From Aquatica leii (Eukaryota; Arthropoda; Insecta; Coleoptera; Lampyridae): a DNA stretch of 64,000 bases. The stretch's first letter is position 1, and each line of letters begins with the position of its first letter. Positions 51,253 through 64,000 of this stretch are shown here, piece after piece. The translations under genes and the position numbers were made by a program. The DNA is taken from NCBI GenBank assembly GCA_035610365.1, contig CM069433.1, positions 60,626,487 through 60,690,486 of the forward strand. The letters are read 5' to 3'. Under the pieces are notes generated by a model. The model did not search any database. It was not told the DNA's origin and saw only the letters and a list, made by a program, of their open reading frames with translations.

Positions 51253-54200
51253 TATTATACAGCAGTACTAACCGCAATGTTTATAACAATCTTACTAATG
51301 AAATTCTTTCCTATACAGACATTAGTCGTTAGCAATACGATCAAACCAAAGATTTGCAAAATATTAAGCAAAATAAAACTACTAGAGGTTAAAAAGATTA
51401 AAATCTGAGGTTTATTAACATTGTTATTTAGGAATTAGTTTGGTTGACGGACATTAAGACCTAGCAATGCATGCAAACTAAAGTTTTCCAGAATATCATC
51501 TAAAATGAAACTACCAGAATCTGAGACGCTTGAAAACGATATCATATTGTACAGCAGTACTAACTGCAATGTTTATAACATTCTTACTAATGAAATTCTT
51601 TCCTATACAGACATTAGTCGTTAGCAATACGATCAAACCAAAGATTTGCAAAATATTAAGCAAAATAAAACTACTAGAGGTTAAAAAGATTAAAATCTGA
51701 AGTTTATTAACATTGTTATTTAGGAATTAGTTTGGTTGACGGACATTAAGACCTGGCAATGCATGCAAACTAAAGTTTTCCAGAATAACATGTAAAAACA
51801 AACTAACAGAATCTGAGACGCTTGAAAACGATATCATATTGTACAGCAGTACTAACTGCAATGTTTATAACATTCTTACCAATGAAATTCTTTCCTATAC
51901 AGACATTAGTCGTTAGCAATACGATCAAACCAACGTTTTGCAAAATATTAAGCAAAATAAAACTACTAGAGGTTAAAAAGATTAAAATCGGAGATTTATT
52001 ACCAATATTATTTAGGAATAATTTTGGTTAACGGACATTAGTACCTAGCAATACATGCAAACTAAAGTTTTCCAAATAACATGTAAAATCAAACTACCAC
52101 AATCTGCAACGATTGAAAACGATATCATATTATACAGCAGTACTAACTGCAATGTTTATAACATTCTTACTAATGAAATTCTTTCCTATACAGACATTAG
52201 TCGTTAGCAATACGATCAAACCAAAGATTTGCAAAATATTAAGCAAAATAAAACTACTAGAGGTTAAAAAGATTAAAATCTGAGGTTTATTAACATTGTT
52301 ATTTAGGAATTAGTTTGGTTGACGGACATTAAGACCTAGCAATGCATGCAAACTAAAGTTTTCCATAACATGTAAAAACAAACTAACAGAATCTGAGACG
52401 CTTGAAAACGATATCATATTATACAGCAGTACTAACTGCAATGTTTATAACATTCTTACTAATGAAATTCTTTCCTATACAGACATTAGTCGTTAGCAAT
52501 ACGATCAAACCAAAGTTTTGCAAAATATTAAGCAAAATAAAACTACTAGAGGTTAAAAAGATTAAAATCTGAGGTTTATTAACATTGTTATTTAGGAATT
52601 AGTTTGGTTGACGGACATTAAGACCTAGCAATGCATGCAAACTAAAGTTTTCCATAATAACATGTAAAAACAAACTAACAGAATCTGAGACGCTTGAAAA
52701 CGATATCATATTGTACAGCAGTACTAACTGCAATGTTTATAACATTCTTACCAATGAAATTCTTTCCTATACAGACATTAGTCGTTAGCAATACGATCAA
52801 ACCAAAGATTTGCAAAATATTAAGCAAAATAAAACTACTAGAAGTTAAAAAGATTAAAATTGGAGGTTTATTACCAATATTATTTAGGAATTAATTTGGT
52901 TGACGGACATTAGAACCTAGCAATGCATGCAAACTAAAGTTTTCTATAATAACATGTAAAATCAAACTACCAGAATCTGCAACGATTGAAAACGATATCA
53001 TATTGTACAGCAGTACTAACTGCAATGTTTATAACATTCTTACTAATGAAATTCTTTCCTATACAGACATTAGTCGTTAGCAATACGATCAAACCAAAGA
53101 TTTGCAAAATATTAAGCAAAATAAAACTACTAGAGGTTAAAAAGATTAAAATCTGAGGTTTATTAACATTTTTATTTAGGAATTAGTTTGGTTGACGGAC
53201 ATTAAGACCTAGCAATGCATGCAAACTAAAGTTTTCCATAATAACATGTAAAAACAAACTAACAGAATCTGAGACGCTTGAAAACGATATCATATTGTAC
53301 AGCAGTACTAACTGCAATGTTTATAACATTCTTACTAATGAAATTCTTTCCTATGCAGACATTAGTCGTTAGCAATACGATCAAACCAAAGTTTTGCAAA
53401 ATATTAAGCAAAATAAAACTACTAGAGGTTAAAAAGATTAAAATCTGAGGTTTATTACCAATATTATTTAGGAATAAATTTGGTTGACGGACATTAGTAC
53501 CTAGCAATACATGCAAACTAAAGTTTTCCAGAATATCATCTAAAATGAAACTACCAGAATCTGAGACGCTTGAAAACGATATCATATTGTACAGCAGTAC
53601 TAACTGCAATGTTTATAACATTCTTACTAATGAAATTCTTTCCTATACAGACATTAGTCGTTAGCAATACGATCAAACCAAAGTTTTGCAAAATATTAAA
53701 CAAAATAAAACTACTAGAGGTTAAAAAGATTAAAATCTGAGGTTTATTAACATTGTTATTTAGGAATTAGTTTGGTTGACGGACATTAAGACCTAGCAAT
53801 GCATGCAAACTAAAGTTTTCCATAATAACATGTAAAAACAAACTAACAGAATCTGAGACGCTTGAAAACGATATCATATTGTACAGCAGTACTAACTGCA
53901 ATGTTTATAACATTCTTACTAATGAAATTCTTTCCTATACAGACATTAGTCGTTAGCAATACGATCAAACCAAAGATTTGCAAAATATTAAACAAAATGA
54001 AACTACTAGAGGTTAAAAAGATTAAAATCTGAGGTTTATTAACATTGTTATTTAGGAATTAGTTTGGTTGACGGACATTAAGACCTAGCAATGCATGCAA
54101 ACTAAAGTTTTCCATAATAACATGTAAAAACAAACTAACAGAATCTGAGACGCTTGAAAACGATATCATATTGTACAGCAGTACTAACTGCAATGTTTAT

Positions 54201-57053
54201 AACATTCTTACTAATGAAATTCTTTCCTATACAGACATTAGTCGTTAGCAATATTAAGCAAAATAAAACTACTAGAGGTTAAAAAGATTAAAATCTGATG
54301 TTTATTACCAATATTATTTAGGAATAAATTTGGTTGACGGACATTAGTACCTAGCAATACATGCAAACTAAAGTTTTCCAGAATATCATCTAAAATGAAA
54401 CTACCAGAATCTGCAACGATTGAAAACGATATCATATTATACAGCAGTACTAACTGCAATGTTTCTAACATTCTTACTAATGAAATTCTTTCCTATACAG
54501 ACATTAGTCGTTAGCAATACGATCAAACCAAAGATTTGCAAAATATTAAGCAAAATAAAAGTACTAGAGGTTAAAAAGATTAAAATCTGAGGTTTATTAA
54601 CATTGTTATTTAGGAATTAGTTTGGTTGACGGACATTAAGACCTAGCAATGCATGCAAACTAAAGTTTTCCATAATAACATGTAAAAACAAACTAACAGA
54701 ATCTGAGACGCTTGAAAACGATATCATATTGTACAGCAGTACTAACTGCAATGTTTATAACATTCTTACTAATGAAATTCTTTCCTATACAGACATTAGT
54801 CGTTAGCAATACGATCAAACCAAAGATTTGCAAAATATTAAACAAAATAAAACTACTAGAGGTTAAAAAGATTAAAATCTGAGGTTTATTAACATTGTTA
54901 TTTAGGAATTAGTTTGGTTGACGGACATTAAGACCTAGCAATGCATGCAAACTAAAGTTTTCCATAATAACATGTAAAAACAAACTAACAGAATCTGAGA
55001 CGCTTGAAAACGATATCATATTGTACAGCAGTACTAACTGCAATATTTATAACATTCTTACTAATGAAATTCTTTCCTATACAGACATTAGTCGTTAGCA
55101 ATACGATCAAACCAAAGATTTGCAAAATATTAAGCAAAATAAAACTGCTAGAGGTTAAAAAGATTAAAATCGAAGGTTTATTACTAATATTATTTAGGAA
55201 TCAATTTGGTTGACGGACATTAGTACCTAGCAATACATGCATACTCAAGTTTTCCAAAGTATCATGTAAAATGAAACTACCAGAATCTGAGACGCTTGAA
55301 AACGATATCATATCATACAGCAGTACTAACTGCAATGTTTATAACATTCTTACTAATGAAATTCTTTCCTATACAGACATTAGTCGTTAGCAATACGATC
55401 AAACAAAGATTTGCAAAATATTAAGCAAAATAAAACTACTAGAGGTTAAAAAGATTAAAATCGAAGGTTTATTACTAATATTATTTAGGAATCAATTTGG
55501 TTGACGGACATTAGTACCTAGCAATACATGCATACTCAAGTTTTCCAAAGTATCATGTAAAATGAAACTACCAGAATCTGAGACGCTTGAAAACGATATC
55601 ATATCATACAGCAGTACTAACTGCAATGTTTATAACATTCTTACTAATGAAATTCTTTCCTATACAGACATTAGTCGTTAGCAATACGATCAAACCAAAG
55701 ATTTGCAAAATATTAAGCAAAATAAAACTACTAGAGGTTAAAAAGATTAAAATCTGAGGTTTATTAACATTGTTATTTAGGAATTAGTTTGGTTGACGGA
55801 CATTAAGACCTAGCAATGCATGCAAACTAAAGTTTTCCATAATAACATGTAAAAACAAACTAACAGAATCTGAGACGCTTGAAAACGATATCATATTGTA
55901 CAGCAGTACTAACTGCAATGTTTATAAAATTCTTACTAATGAAATTCTTTCTTATACAGACATTAGTCGTTAGCAATACGATCAAACCAAAGATTTGCAA
56001 AATATTAAGCAAAATAAAACTGCTAGAGGTTAAAAAGATTAAAATCTGAGGTTTATTACCAATATTATATAGGAATAAATTTGGTTGACGGACATTAGTA
56101 CCTAGCAATACATGCAAACTAAAGTTTTCCAGAATATCATCTAAAATGAAACTACCAGAATCTGAGACCCTTGAAAACGATATCATATTGTACAGCAGTA
56201 CTAACTGCAATGTTTATAACATTGTTACTAATAAAATTCTTTCCTATACAGACATTAGTCAGCAATACGATCAAACCAAAGATTTGCAAAATATTAAGCA
56301 AAATAAAACTACTAGAGGTTAAAAAGATTAAAATCTAAGGTTTATTAACATTGTTATTTAGGAATTAGTTTGGTTGACGGACATTAAGACCTAGCAATGC
56401 ATGCAAACTAAAGTTTTCTATAATAACATGTAAAAACAAACTAACAGAATCTGAGACGCTTGAAAACGATATCATATTGTACAGCAGTACTAACTGCAAT
56501 GTTTATAACATTCTTACTAATGAAATTCTTTCCTATGGAGATATTAGTCGTTAGCAATACGATCAAACAAAAGATTTGCAAAATATTAAGCAAAATAAAA
56601 CTACTAGAGGTTAAAAAGATTAAAATCTGAGGTTTATTAACATTGTTATTTAGGAATTAGTTTGGTTGACGGACATTAAGACCTAGCAATGCATGCAAAC
56701 TAAAGTTTTCCATAATAACATGTAAAACAAACTAACAGAATCTGAGACGCTTGAAAACGATATCATATTGTACAGCAGTACTAACTGCAATGTTTATAAC
56801 ATTCTTACTAATGAAATTCTTTCCTATGGAGATATTAGTCGTTAGCAATACGATCAAACCAAAGATTTGCAAAATATTAAGCAAAATAAAACTACTAGAG
56901 GTTAAAAAGATTGAAATCGGAGATTTATTACCAATATTATTTAGGAATAATTTTGGTTAACGGACATTAGTACCTAGCAATACATGCAAACTAAAGTTTT
57001 CCAAATAACATGTAAAATCAAACTACCACAATCTTCAACGATTGAAAACGATA
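51253..57053. repeat. Satellite array segment 5, about 20 monomers
   Basis: It opens with the AACCGCAATG/ACAATCTTAC monomer. It contains an unoccupied E site at 52121-52133 and a monomer lacking about 26 bp (GTTAGCAATATTAAGC near 54244). The last twelve or so monomers recur in segment 6. It ends in the E-flanking variant with GATTGAAATCGG. Confidence 0.95.
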
Positions 57054-57059
57054 GATAGA

Positions 57060-60000
57060 TAGAGGTGTCGATTTTGACCTTTAGTAACCGGTTAACCGGT
57101 TAAAGCTAAATTAACCAATTAACCAAGTGATTCATTTTTGGTTAACCAGTTATTTTTAACCATTCTTGGCAACTTATTCATTTTAACCAACCGATACATT
57201 TTTGGTTAACCAATTAGTTTTAACCATTTTTGGTAACTGATTCGTTTCAACTACGAGTGTTGATTCAATGAATTAAAGTTAAATTAAGCAAATGATTCGT
57301 TTTAATTAACCAATTTTTTTAACTCTTGCTTATAATTTGTTTTAAGCAACTATTGTTAACCGATTCGTTTTAATCACTTTTCTGAACTGATTTGGTTAAA
57401 TTAACTCTATAGTGCATACTTAATCTACTTAATCAAATAGATTATTAAAATATTCTTAAAGATCCTTATTAGTGTAAAAAGTACTGATTACTGCTTTGCT
57501 ACTTGCTTTATATATAAAAACTGTTAAAACGTCGAATAATTAAAAACTAGTAATTTATGTTTAAAGTAGTCCTCTTTCAAATAGTAAGATTTTTATAATG
57601 TTTTCAAGTTAAATTGTAGACGAACAGTTTTTGAGTAAACAAAATAATTTTAAATATTTTAAAGTTTAATACTTATATTAGTGGCAATAACCAGTGGCCA
57701 GAACGATCATTCTAAATAAGATTGCGATTGCGATCACCTAGCATCTTTAAAAAATCATTCGCGATCGCAATCATTAAACAAATAAAACAAGGATTGGATT
57801 ATCTTACCTACAAAATAAAGAAATAAAAAAAAAAAGATTCCTGTAAAAATTTACATTTGCTCAAACTTAATTTAAAATTTATTTTTTAGACAAGGCAGGA
57901 ATGACTGCGTTGTTTTTGTAAAATTACACTATTGGTATAATTAGATCGATCTTCTAGAACAGTTTTGTAGCACTAGATAAGAATATAGAACATATCAATT
58001 AACGCGTCTTGATTAATATGTATAAAGAAAATTTAAACTAATCAAAAAACAATAAATAACGGTAACTTCAAAAGATAACAAAACGACGATATGAAAAAAC
58101 TTATTTTAAAACCGAATGTTTAAATTGAACAATATAGGTTTTATTAGAAATATTAAGAAGTTAAAAATATATTTAAAAAATGATCTTTTTTGTTATAGAA
58201 AGTCTAATTTTGTATAAGTAAACGTAACAACATTTTATTTAAAACGAAAGATTGTTTCAATTAAAACGTGTTTAATTCGTTTTTGTATTTGATTACATTA
58301 TATGAATTACAGAATAAATAATAAATTTTTCCCGTGGTTTTTCTTCGAAGGGCTTTTTCCTAGATTTATCAAACAACGATGGTGATTATCGATTGCTTGT
58401 AAAATAATAATTGCGTTCGTGGAGAAAAAATCGTTAACTTTAAAATGATTTGGTTAAAAATTAAGTTTTCTAAAAAAAATAGAAAAATGCAAATATAAAA
58501 AGAAAAATTAAAAATTGTACACGTGCACGTTCCTCTGCGGAGAAGACTTTTTCCTAACAAAATTTATTAATGTATGATTTACAAATAATAAGCATAATCA
58601 GTATTTCTTAAAAAGTGCCGTATATCCAACTGATTATAGTACCTACTTGCAACACAGATGTTTCTTTACTAACTTAGCTGTTGTTAAACCCAACGCCGCC
58701 AATAGAGCTTCCTTACCGTTGGTGTGTGCGTTCTTATATACAGGTAAAAGGATTTTCTAAGAAACATGCAACAAGGGGTTGAAAATAAGTTGTAACTTGT
58801 AATCTGTATGTAGGTATTAATAACTTTTTCTATTTTTGTCACTCAAAAATCAAGATTTTGTCCCAAAATAATTGTGCAAAAATTGGTGAAAGAATCAAAC
58901 TTTAATAGAACTTAACTAAATTGTTTTAAGTTAATTTTATATTCTAACAAATCACCAATTAACAAAAATGCTTTTAATGAATAAAAACGTATTTCAAATA
59001 TGTATAGATTACCGTGGTACATTTCCCAAATATTATTGATTTAAAAATTTATAAAACTGTAAAACATGATTTTACCTGGAATATTTTTAAATGCACATTA
59101 GGTCAATGTGCTTTTAAGCAAGCAGTAAAATTTTATGTAAATAGATTATTTACCCTTTTGACTATAACAATTTCTTAAAAGGTATTTATTTAAGTTTTTA
59201 TGAAAAAATAGCACAAGCGTAAAATATAATCATTATGCTTCTTGTTTATAGATTTTTATTAGACAAAACAAGATATGTGTTGTCAACGACGAAAGATTGA
59301 ATAAGTAGTCAAAAACACCTGGTACAATTTAGTACACATACGTAAAGACTAGCACTTCTACACTACGTTAATGTGGGCACTTTTTGTAGTACTGGCAATC
59401 CATATAGAAAGGATTTTGCTATTTTGAATGTATTTATGTTTTAGATGTTAGATGTTAGAAGTCTTTTAATTAAATTTAACAAAACAACAAAATAAAACTG
59501 GAATATTAGTGAAAAGAAAACTAATAAAAAACTCTAAAAAGTGTCAGGTGATTTGTTTAATTGTATCTAAATAGTTTATTTAAATTAATATAAATGAAAA
59601 TAAATATTTTTAGTAAAAAGTAATGTCTTCGATAAAAGTTTGCGAGTTTTCTATTCTGAAAATTTATTTTTAAAATTGTTTTTTAAATTGAATCTTCTAA
59701 AAGACAAGTTTTAACTTTTTAAACAAATAGGAATTTATTTGTTAAATTTCCAAAATTTGTTTTCTTAAATTAGAATGCAAAACAATTGCTTAATCTATTT
59801 ATTATTTCCAAATATGTAATACTTATATTTTGTTTTGCGCCGAAGGTTTAACCAAACATGGTTAAAATAGATAATTTAATAATTCGTGATTTAATGGTTC
59901 TTTAACCAAAAGCCCTCGAAGTAAATCGTATAACAAAAGATGGTTAAACTGGATCGTTTTACAAAAGATGGTTAAACTGAATCGTTTAACCAAAGACGGT

Positions 60001-60165
60001 TAACCTAAATCGTTTACCCAAGGGTGGTTAAACTGAATCGATTAACCAAAAGTGGTTAAACTTAATAGATTAACCAAAAATGACGAATTCAATTTGAAAT
60101 TAACCAGTTAACCAATAAGAAAATGATTCGGTTAACCATTTAACCGAGTCGATTCAACACCCCTA
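57060..60165. mobile_element. E element copy 5
   Basis: Left junction as in copy 4. Differences from copy 1 include GTGAAAGAATC near 58885 and TTAATGAATAAA near 58975. The TGACGAATTC near the right end is shared with copy 4, where copies 1-3 have TGAATAATTC. Together with the left junction this places copies 4 and 5 in one lineage. Confidence 0.7.
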
Positions 60166-63100
60166 TATTATACAGCAGTACTAACCGCAATGTTTATAAC
60201 AATCTTACTAATGAAATTCTTTCCTATACAGACATTAGTCGTTAGCAATACGATCAAACCAAAGATTTGCAAAATATTAAGCAAAATAAAACTACTAGAG
60301 GATAAAAAGAATAAAATCTGAGGTTTATTAACATTGTTATTTAGGAATTAGTTTGGTTGACGGACATTAAGACCTAGCAATGCATGCAAACTAAAGTTTT
60401 CCAGAATATCATCTAAAATGAAACTACCAGAATCTGAGACGCTTGAAAACGATATCATATTGTACAGCAGTACTAACTGCAATGTTTATAACATTCTTAC
60501 TAATGAAATTCTTTCCTATACAGACATTAGTCATTAGCAATACGATCAAACCAAAGATTTGCAAAATATTAAACAAAATGAAACTACTAGAGGTTAAAAA
60601 GATTAAAATCTGAAGTTTATTAACATTGTTATTTAGGAATTAGTTTGGTTGACGGACATTAAGACCTAGCAATGCATGCAAACTAAAGTTTTCCATAATA
60701 ACATGTAAAAACAAACTAACAGAATCTGAGACGCTTGAAAACGATATCATATTGTACAGCAGTACTAACTGCAATGTTTATAACATTCTTACTAATGAAA
60801 TTCTTTCCTATACAGACATTAGTCGTTAGCAATATTAAGCAAAATAAAACTACTAGAGGTTAAAAAGATTAAAATCTGATGTTTATTACCAATATTATTT
60901 AGGAATAAATTTGGTTGACGGACATTAGTACCTAGCAATACATGCAAACTAAAGTTTTCCAGAATATCATCTAAAATGAAACTACCAGAATCTGCAACGA
61001 TTGAAAACGATATCATATTATACAGCAGTACTAACTGCAATGTTTCTAACATTCTTACTAATGAAATTCTTTCCTATACAGACATTAGTCGTTAGCAATA
61101 CGATCAAACCAAAGATTTGCAAAATATTAAGCAAAATAAAACTACTAGAGGTTAAAAAGATTAAAATCTGAGGTTTATTAACATTGTTATTTAGGAATTA
61201 GTTTGGTTGACGGACATTAAGACCTAGCAATGCATGCAAACTAAAGTTTTCCATAATAACATGTAAAAACAAACTAACAGAATCTGAGACGCTTGAAAAC
61301 GATATCATATTGTACAGCAGTACTAACTGCAATGTTTATAACATTCTTACTAATGAAATTCTTTCCTATACAGACATTAGTCGTTAGCAATACGATCAAA
61401 CCAAAGATTTGCAAAATATTAAACAAAATAAAACTACTAGAGGTTAAAAAGATTAAAATCTGAGGTTTATTAACATTGTTATTTAGGAATTAGTTTGGTT
61501 GACGGACATTAAGACCTAGCAATGCATGCAAACTAAAGTTTTCCATAATAACATGTAAAAACAAACTAACAGAATCTGAGACGCTTGAAAACGATATCAT
61601 ATTGTACAGCAGTACTAACTGCAATATTTATAACATTCTTACTAATGAAATTCTTTCCTATACAGACATTAGTCGTTAGCAATACGATCAAACCAAAGAT
61701 TTGCAAAATATTAAGCAAAATAAAACTGCTAGAGGTTAAAAAGATTAAAATCGAAGGTTTATTACTAATATTATTTAGGAATCAATTTGGTTGACGGACA
61801 TTAGTACCTAGCAATACATGCATACTCAAGTTTTCCAAAGTATCATGTAAAATGAAACTACCAGAATCTGAGACGCTTGAAAACGATATCATATCATACA
61901 GCAGTACTAACTGCAATGTTTATAACATTCTTACTAATGAAATTCTTTCCTATACAGACATTAGTCGTTAGCAATACGATCAAACAAAAGATTTGCAAAA
62001 TATTAAGCAAAATAAAACTACTAGAGGTTAAAAAGATTAAAATCGAAGGTTTATTACTAATATTATTTAGGAATCAATTTGGTTGACGGACATTAGTACC
62101 TAGCAATACATGCATACTCAAGTTTTCCAAAGTATCATGTAAAATGAAACTACCAGAATCTGAGACGCTTGAAAACGATATCATATTATACAGCAGTACT
62201 AACTGCAATGTTTATAACATTCTTACTAATGAAATTCTTTCCTATACAGACATTAGTCGTTAGCAATACGATCAAACCAAAGATTTGCAAAATATTAAGC
62301 AAAATAAAACTACTAGAGGTTAAAAAGATTAAAATCTGAGGTTTATTAACATTGTTATTTAGGAATTAGTTTGGTTGACGGACATTAAGACCTAGCAATG
62401 CATGCAAACTAAAGTTTTCCATAATAACATGTAAAAACAAACTAACAGAATCTGAGACGCTTGAAAACGATATCATATTGTACAGCAGTACTAACTGCAA
62501 TGTTTATAAAATTCTTACTAATGAAATTCTTTCTTATACAGACATTAGTCGTTAGCAATACGATCAAACCAAAGATTTGCAAAATATTAAGCAAAATAAA
62601 ACTGCTAGAGGTTAAAAAGATTAAAATCTGAGGTTTATTACCAATATTATATAGGAATAAATTTGGTTGACGGACATTAGTACCTAGCAATACATGCAAA
62701 CTAAAGTTTTCCAGAATATCATCTAAAATGAAACTACCAGAATCTGAGACCCTTGAAAACGATATCATATTGTACAGCAGTACTAACTGCAATGTTTATA
62801 ACATTGTTACTAATAAAATTCTTTCCTATACAGACATTAGTCAGCAATACGATCAAACCAAAGATTTGCAAAATATTAAGCAAAATAAAACTACTAGAGG
62901 TTAAAAAGATTAAAATCTAAGGTTTATTAACATTGTTATTTAGGAATTAGTTTGGTTGACGGACATTAAGACCTAGCAATGCATGCAAACTAAAGTTTTC
63001 TATAATAACATGTAAAAACAAACTAACAGAATCTGAGACGCTTGAAAACGATATCATATTGTACAGCAGTACTAACTGCAATGTTTATAACATTCTTACT

Positions 63101-63636
63101 AATGAAATTCTTTCCTATGGAGATATTAGTCGTTAGCAATACGATCAAACAAAAGATTTGCAAAATATTAAGCAAAATAAAACTACTAGAGGTTAAAAAG
63201 ATTAAAATCTGAGGTTTATTAACATTGTTATTTAGGAATTAGTTTGGTTGACGGACATTAAGACCTAGCAATGCATGCAAACTAAAGTTTTCCATAATAA
63301 CATGTAAAAACAAACTAACAGAATCTGAGACGCTTGAAAACGATATCATATTGTACAGCAGTACTAACTGCAATGTTTATAACATTCTTACTAATGAAAT
63401 TCTTTCCTATGGAGATATTAGTCGTTAGCAATACGATCAAACCAAAGATTTGCAAAATATTAAGCAAAATAAAACTACTAGAGGTTAAAAAGATTGAAAT
63501 CGGAGATTTATTACCAATATTATTTAGGAATAATTTTGGTTAACGGACATTAGTACCTAGCAATACATGCAAACTAAAGTTTTCCAAATAACATGTAAAA
63601 TCAAACTACCACAATCTTCAACGATTGAAAACGATA
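60166..63636. repeat. Satellite array segment 6, about 12 monomers
   Basis: Its first two monomers match the start of segment 5, and the rest match the end of segment 5. The join, near 60540-60620, mixes variants from both: AACAAAATGAAAC as at 53990, followed by TCTGAAGTTT as at 51700. This is the expected product of unequal exchange between two array positions eight monomers apart. Confidence 0.95.
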
Positions 63637-63642
63637 GATAGA

Positions 63643-64000
63643 TAGAGGTGTCGATTTTGACCTTTAGTAACCGGTTAACCGGTTAAAGCTAAATTAACCA
63701 ATTAACCAAGTGATTCACCTTTCGTTAACCAGTTATTTTTAACCATTCTTGGCAACTTATTCATTTTAACCAACCGATACATTTTTGGTTAACCAATTAG
63801 TTTTAACCATTTTTGGTAACTGATTCGTTTCAACTACGAGTGTTGATTCAATGAATTAAAGTTAAATTAAGCAAATGATTCGTTTTAATTAACCAATTTT
63901 TAACTCTTGCTTATAATTTGTTTTAAGCAACTATTGTTAACCGATTCGTTTTAATCACTTTTCTGAACTGATTTGGTTAAATTAACTCTATAGTGCATAC
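63643..64000. mobile_element. E element copy 6, cut by the window edge
   Basis: The first 358 bp, with the copy 4/5-type left junction. A private change, GTGATTCACCTTTCG, occurs where others have GTGATTCATTTTTGG. It continues beyond the window. Confidence 0.7.

Larger units (their letters stand above)
54000..64000. repeat. Higher-order repeat, period about 6.58 kb
   Basis: About 54.0-57.05 kb plus E5 matches about 60.6-63.64 kb plus E6. Diagnostic variants are spaced 6,581-6,583 bp: the 26-bp-deleted monomer (54244 and 60826), CAATATTTATAAC (55042 and 61623), GAATCAATTTGG (55199 and 61780), GATTGAAATCGG (56910 and 63494). The unit is one E element plus about twelve monomers. Confidence 0.85.

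Noticed and set aside
9348-63543. Many recurring open frames of 60-127 codons on both strands of the satellite, some longer than one monomer
   Set aside because: They repeat with the satellite period (291 is a multiple of three). They appear on both strands over the same bases, break wherever a monomer has an indel, have TTG or chance starts and no promoter. They are by-products of AT-rich tandem DNA.
8461-64000. CRISPR-like reading of the regularly spaced repeats
   Set aside because: The repeat itself is 291 bp with no unique spacers, in a eukaryotic context with no cas genes.

Overview
The window is AT-rich eukaryotic DNA, most likely from an arthropod and probably an insect. Evidence: GT-AG introns of 58-102 nt, TATA plus TCAKTY-type initiator promoters, AATAAA poly(A) signals, a GTSF1/Asterix-type CHHC zinc-finger gene, and a Polinton/Maverick-type protein-primed DNA polymerase. 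The species cannot be named from the sequence.

Positions 1-8460 are a compact mobile-element or endogenous-virus-like gene block. A broken protein-primed B-family DNA polymerase runs leftward from 3705 off the window edge. Diverging from the same 290-bp promoter region is a two-exon, single-finger GTSF1-like gene (3995-4319, +). Next come an A/T-rich gap, a 20-bp minisatellite (5153-5440), and a five-exon gene of phase-0 microexons (5712-6709, +). In that gene an in-frame TGA lies inside a 54-nt segment that an alternative 3' splice site could remove. On the minus strand lie a tiny CxxC ORF (7376-7245) and a tight two-ORF unit (8135-7830 and 7826-7689). The block ends in a CGA-rich, two-copy tandem repeat (8235-8460). 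The simplest reading, which is inference, is that this is one terminus of a Polinton-like element carrying accessory genes, with its remaining core genes left of the window.

Positions 8461-64000 are one very large satellite array: about 136 monomers of about 291-292 bp (about 39.6 kb), with no convincing gene. Each monomer is itself an old dimer of two related half-units (about 132 and 160 bp). The array is interrupted by five full copies and one truncated copy of a 3.1-kb non-coding, hAT-like element with imperfect TIRs (TAGAGGTGT / TAGGGGTGT) and subterminal clusters of GGTTAA/TTAACC motifs. Every copy sits at the same nucleotide of the same monomer variant. This points to one ancestral insertion copied along with the satellite in higher-order units (periods about 4.86, 6.58, 6.69 and 3.49 kb), not six transpositions. 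Matching unoccupied sites survive elsewhere in the array.

The open reading frames that recur through the array are by-products of a period that is a multiple, or near multiple, of three in AT-rich DNA. They are not annotated as genes.
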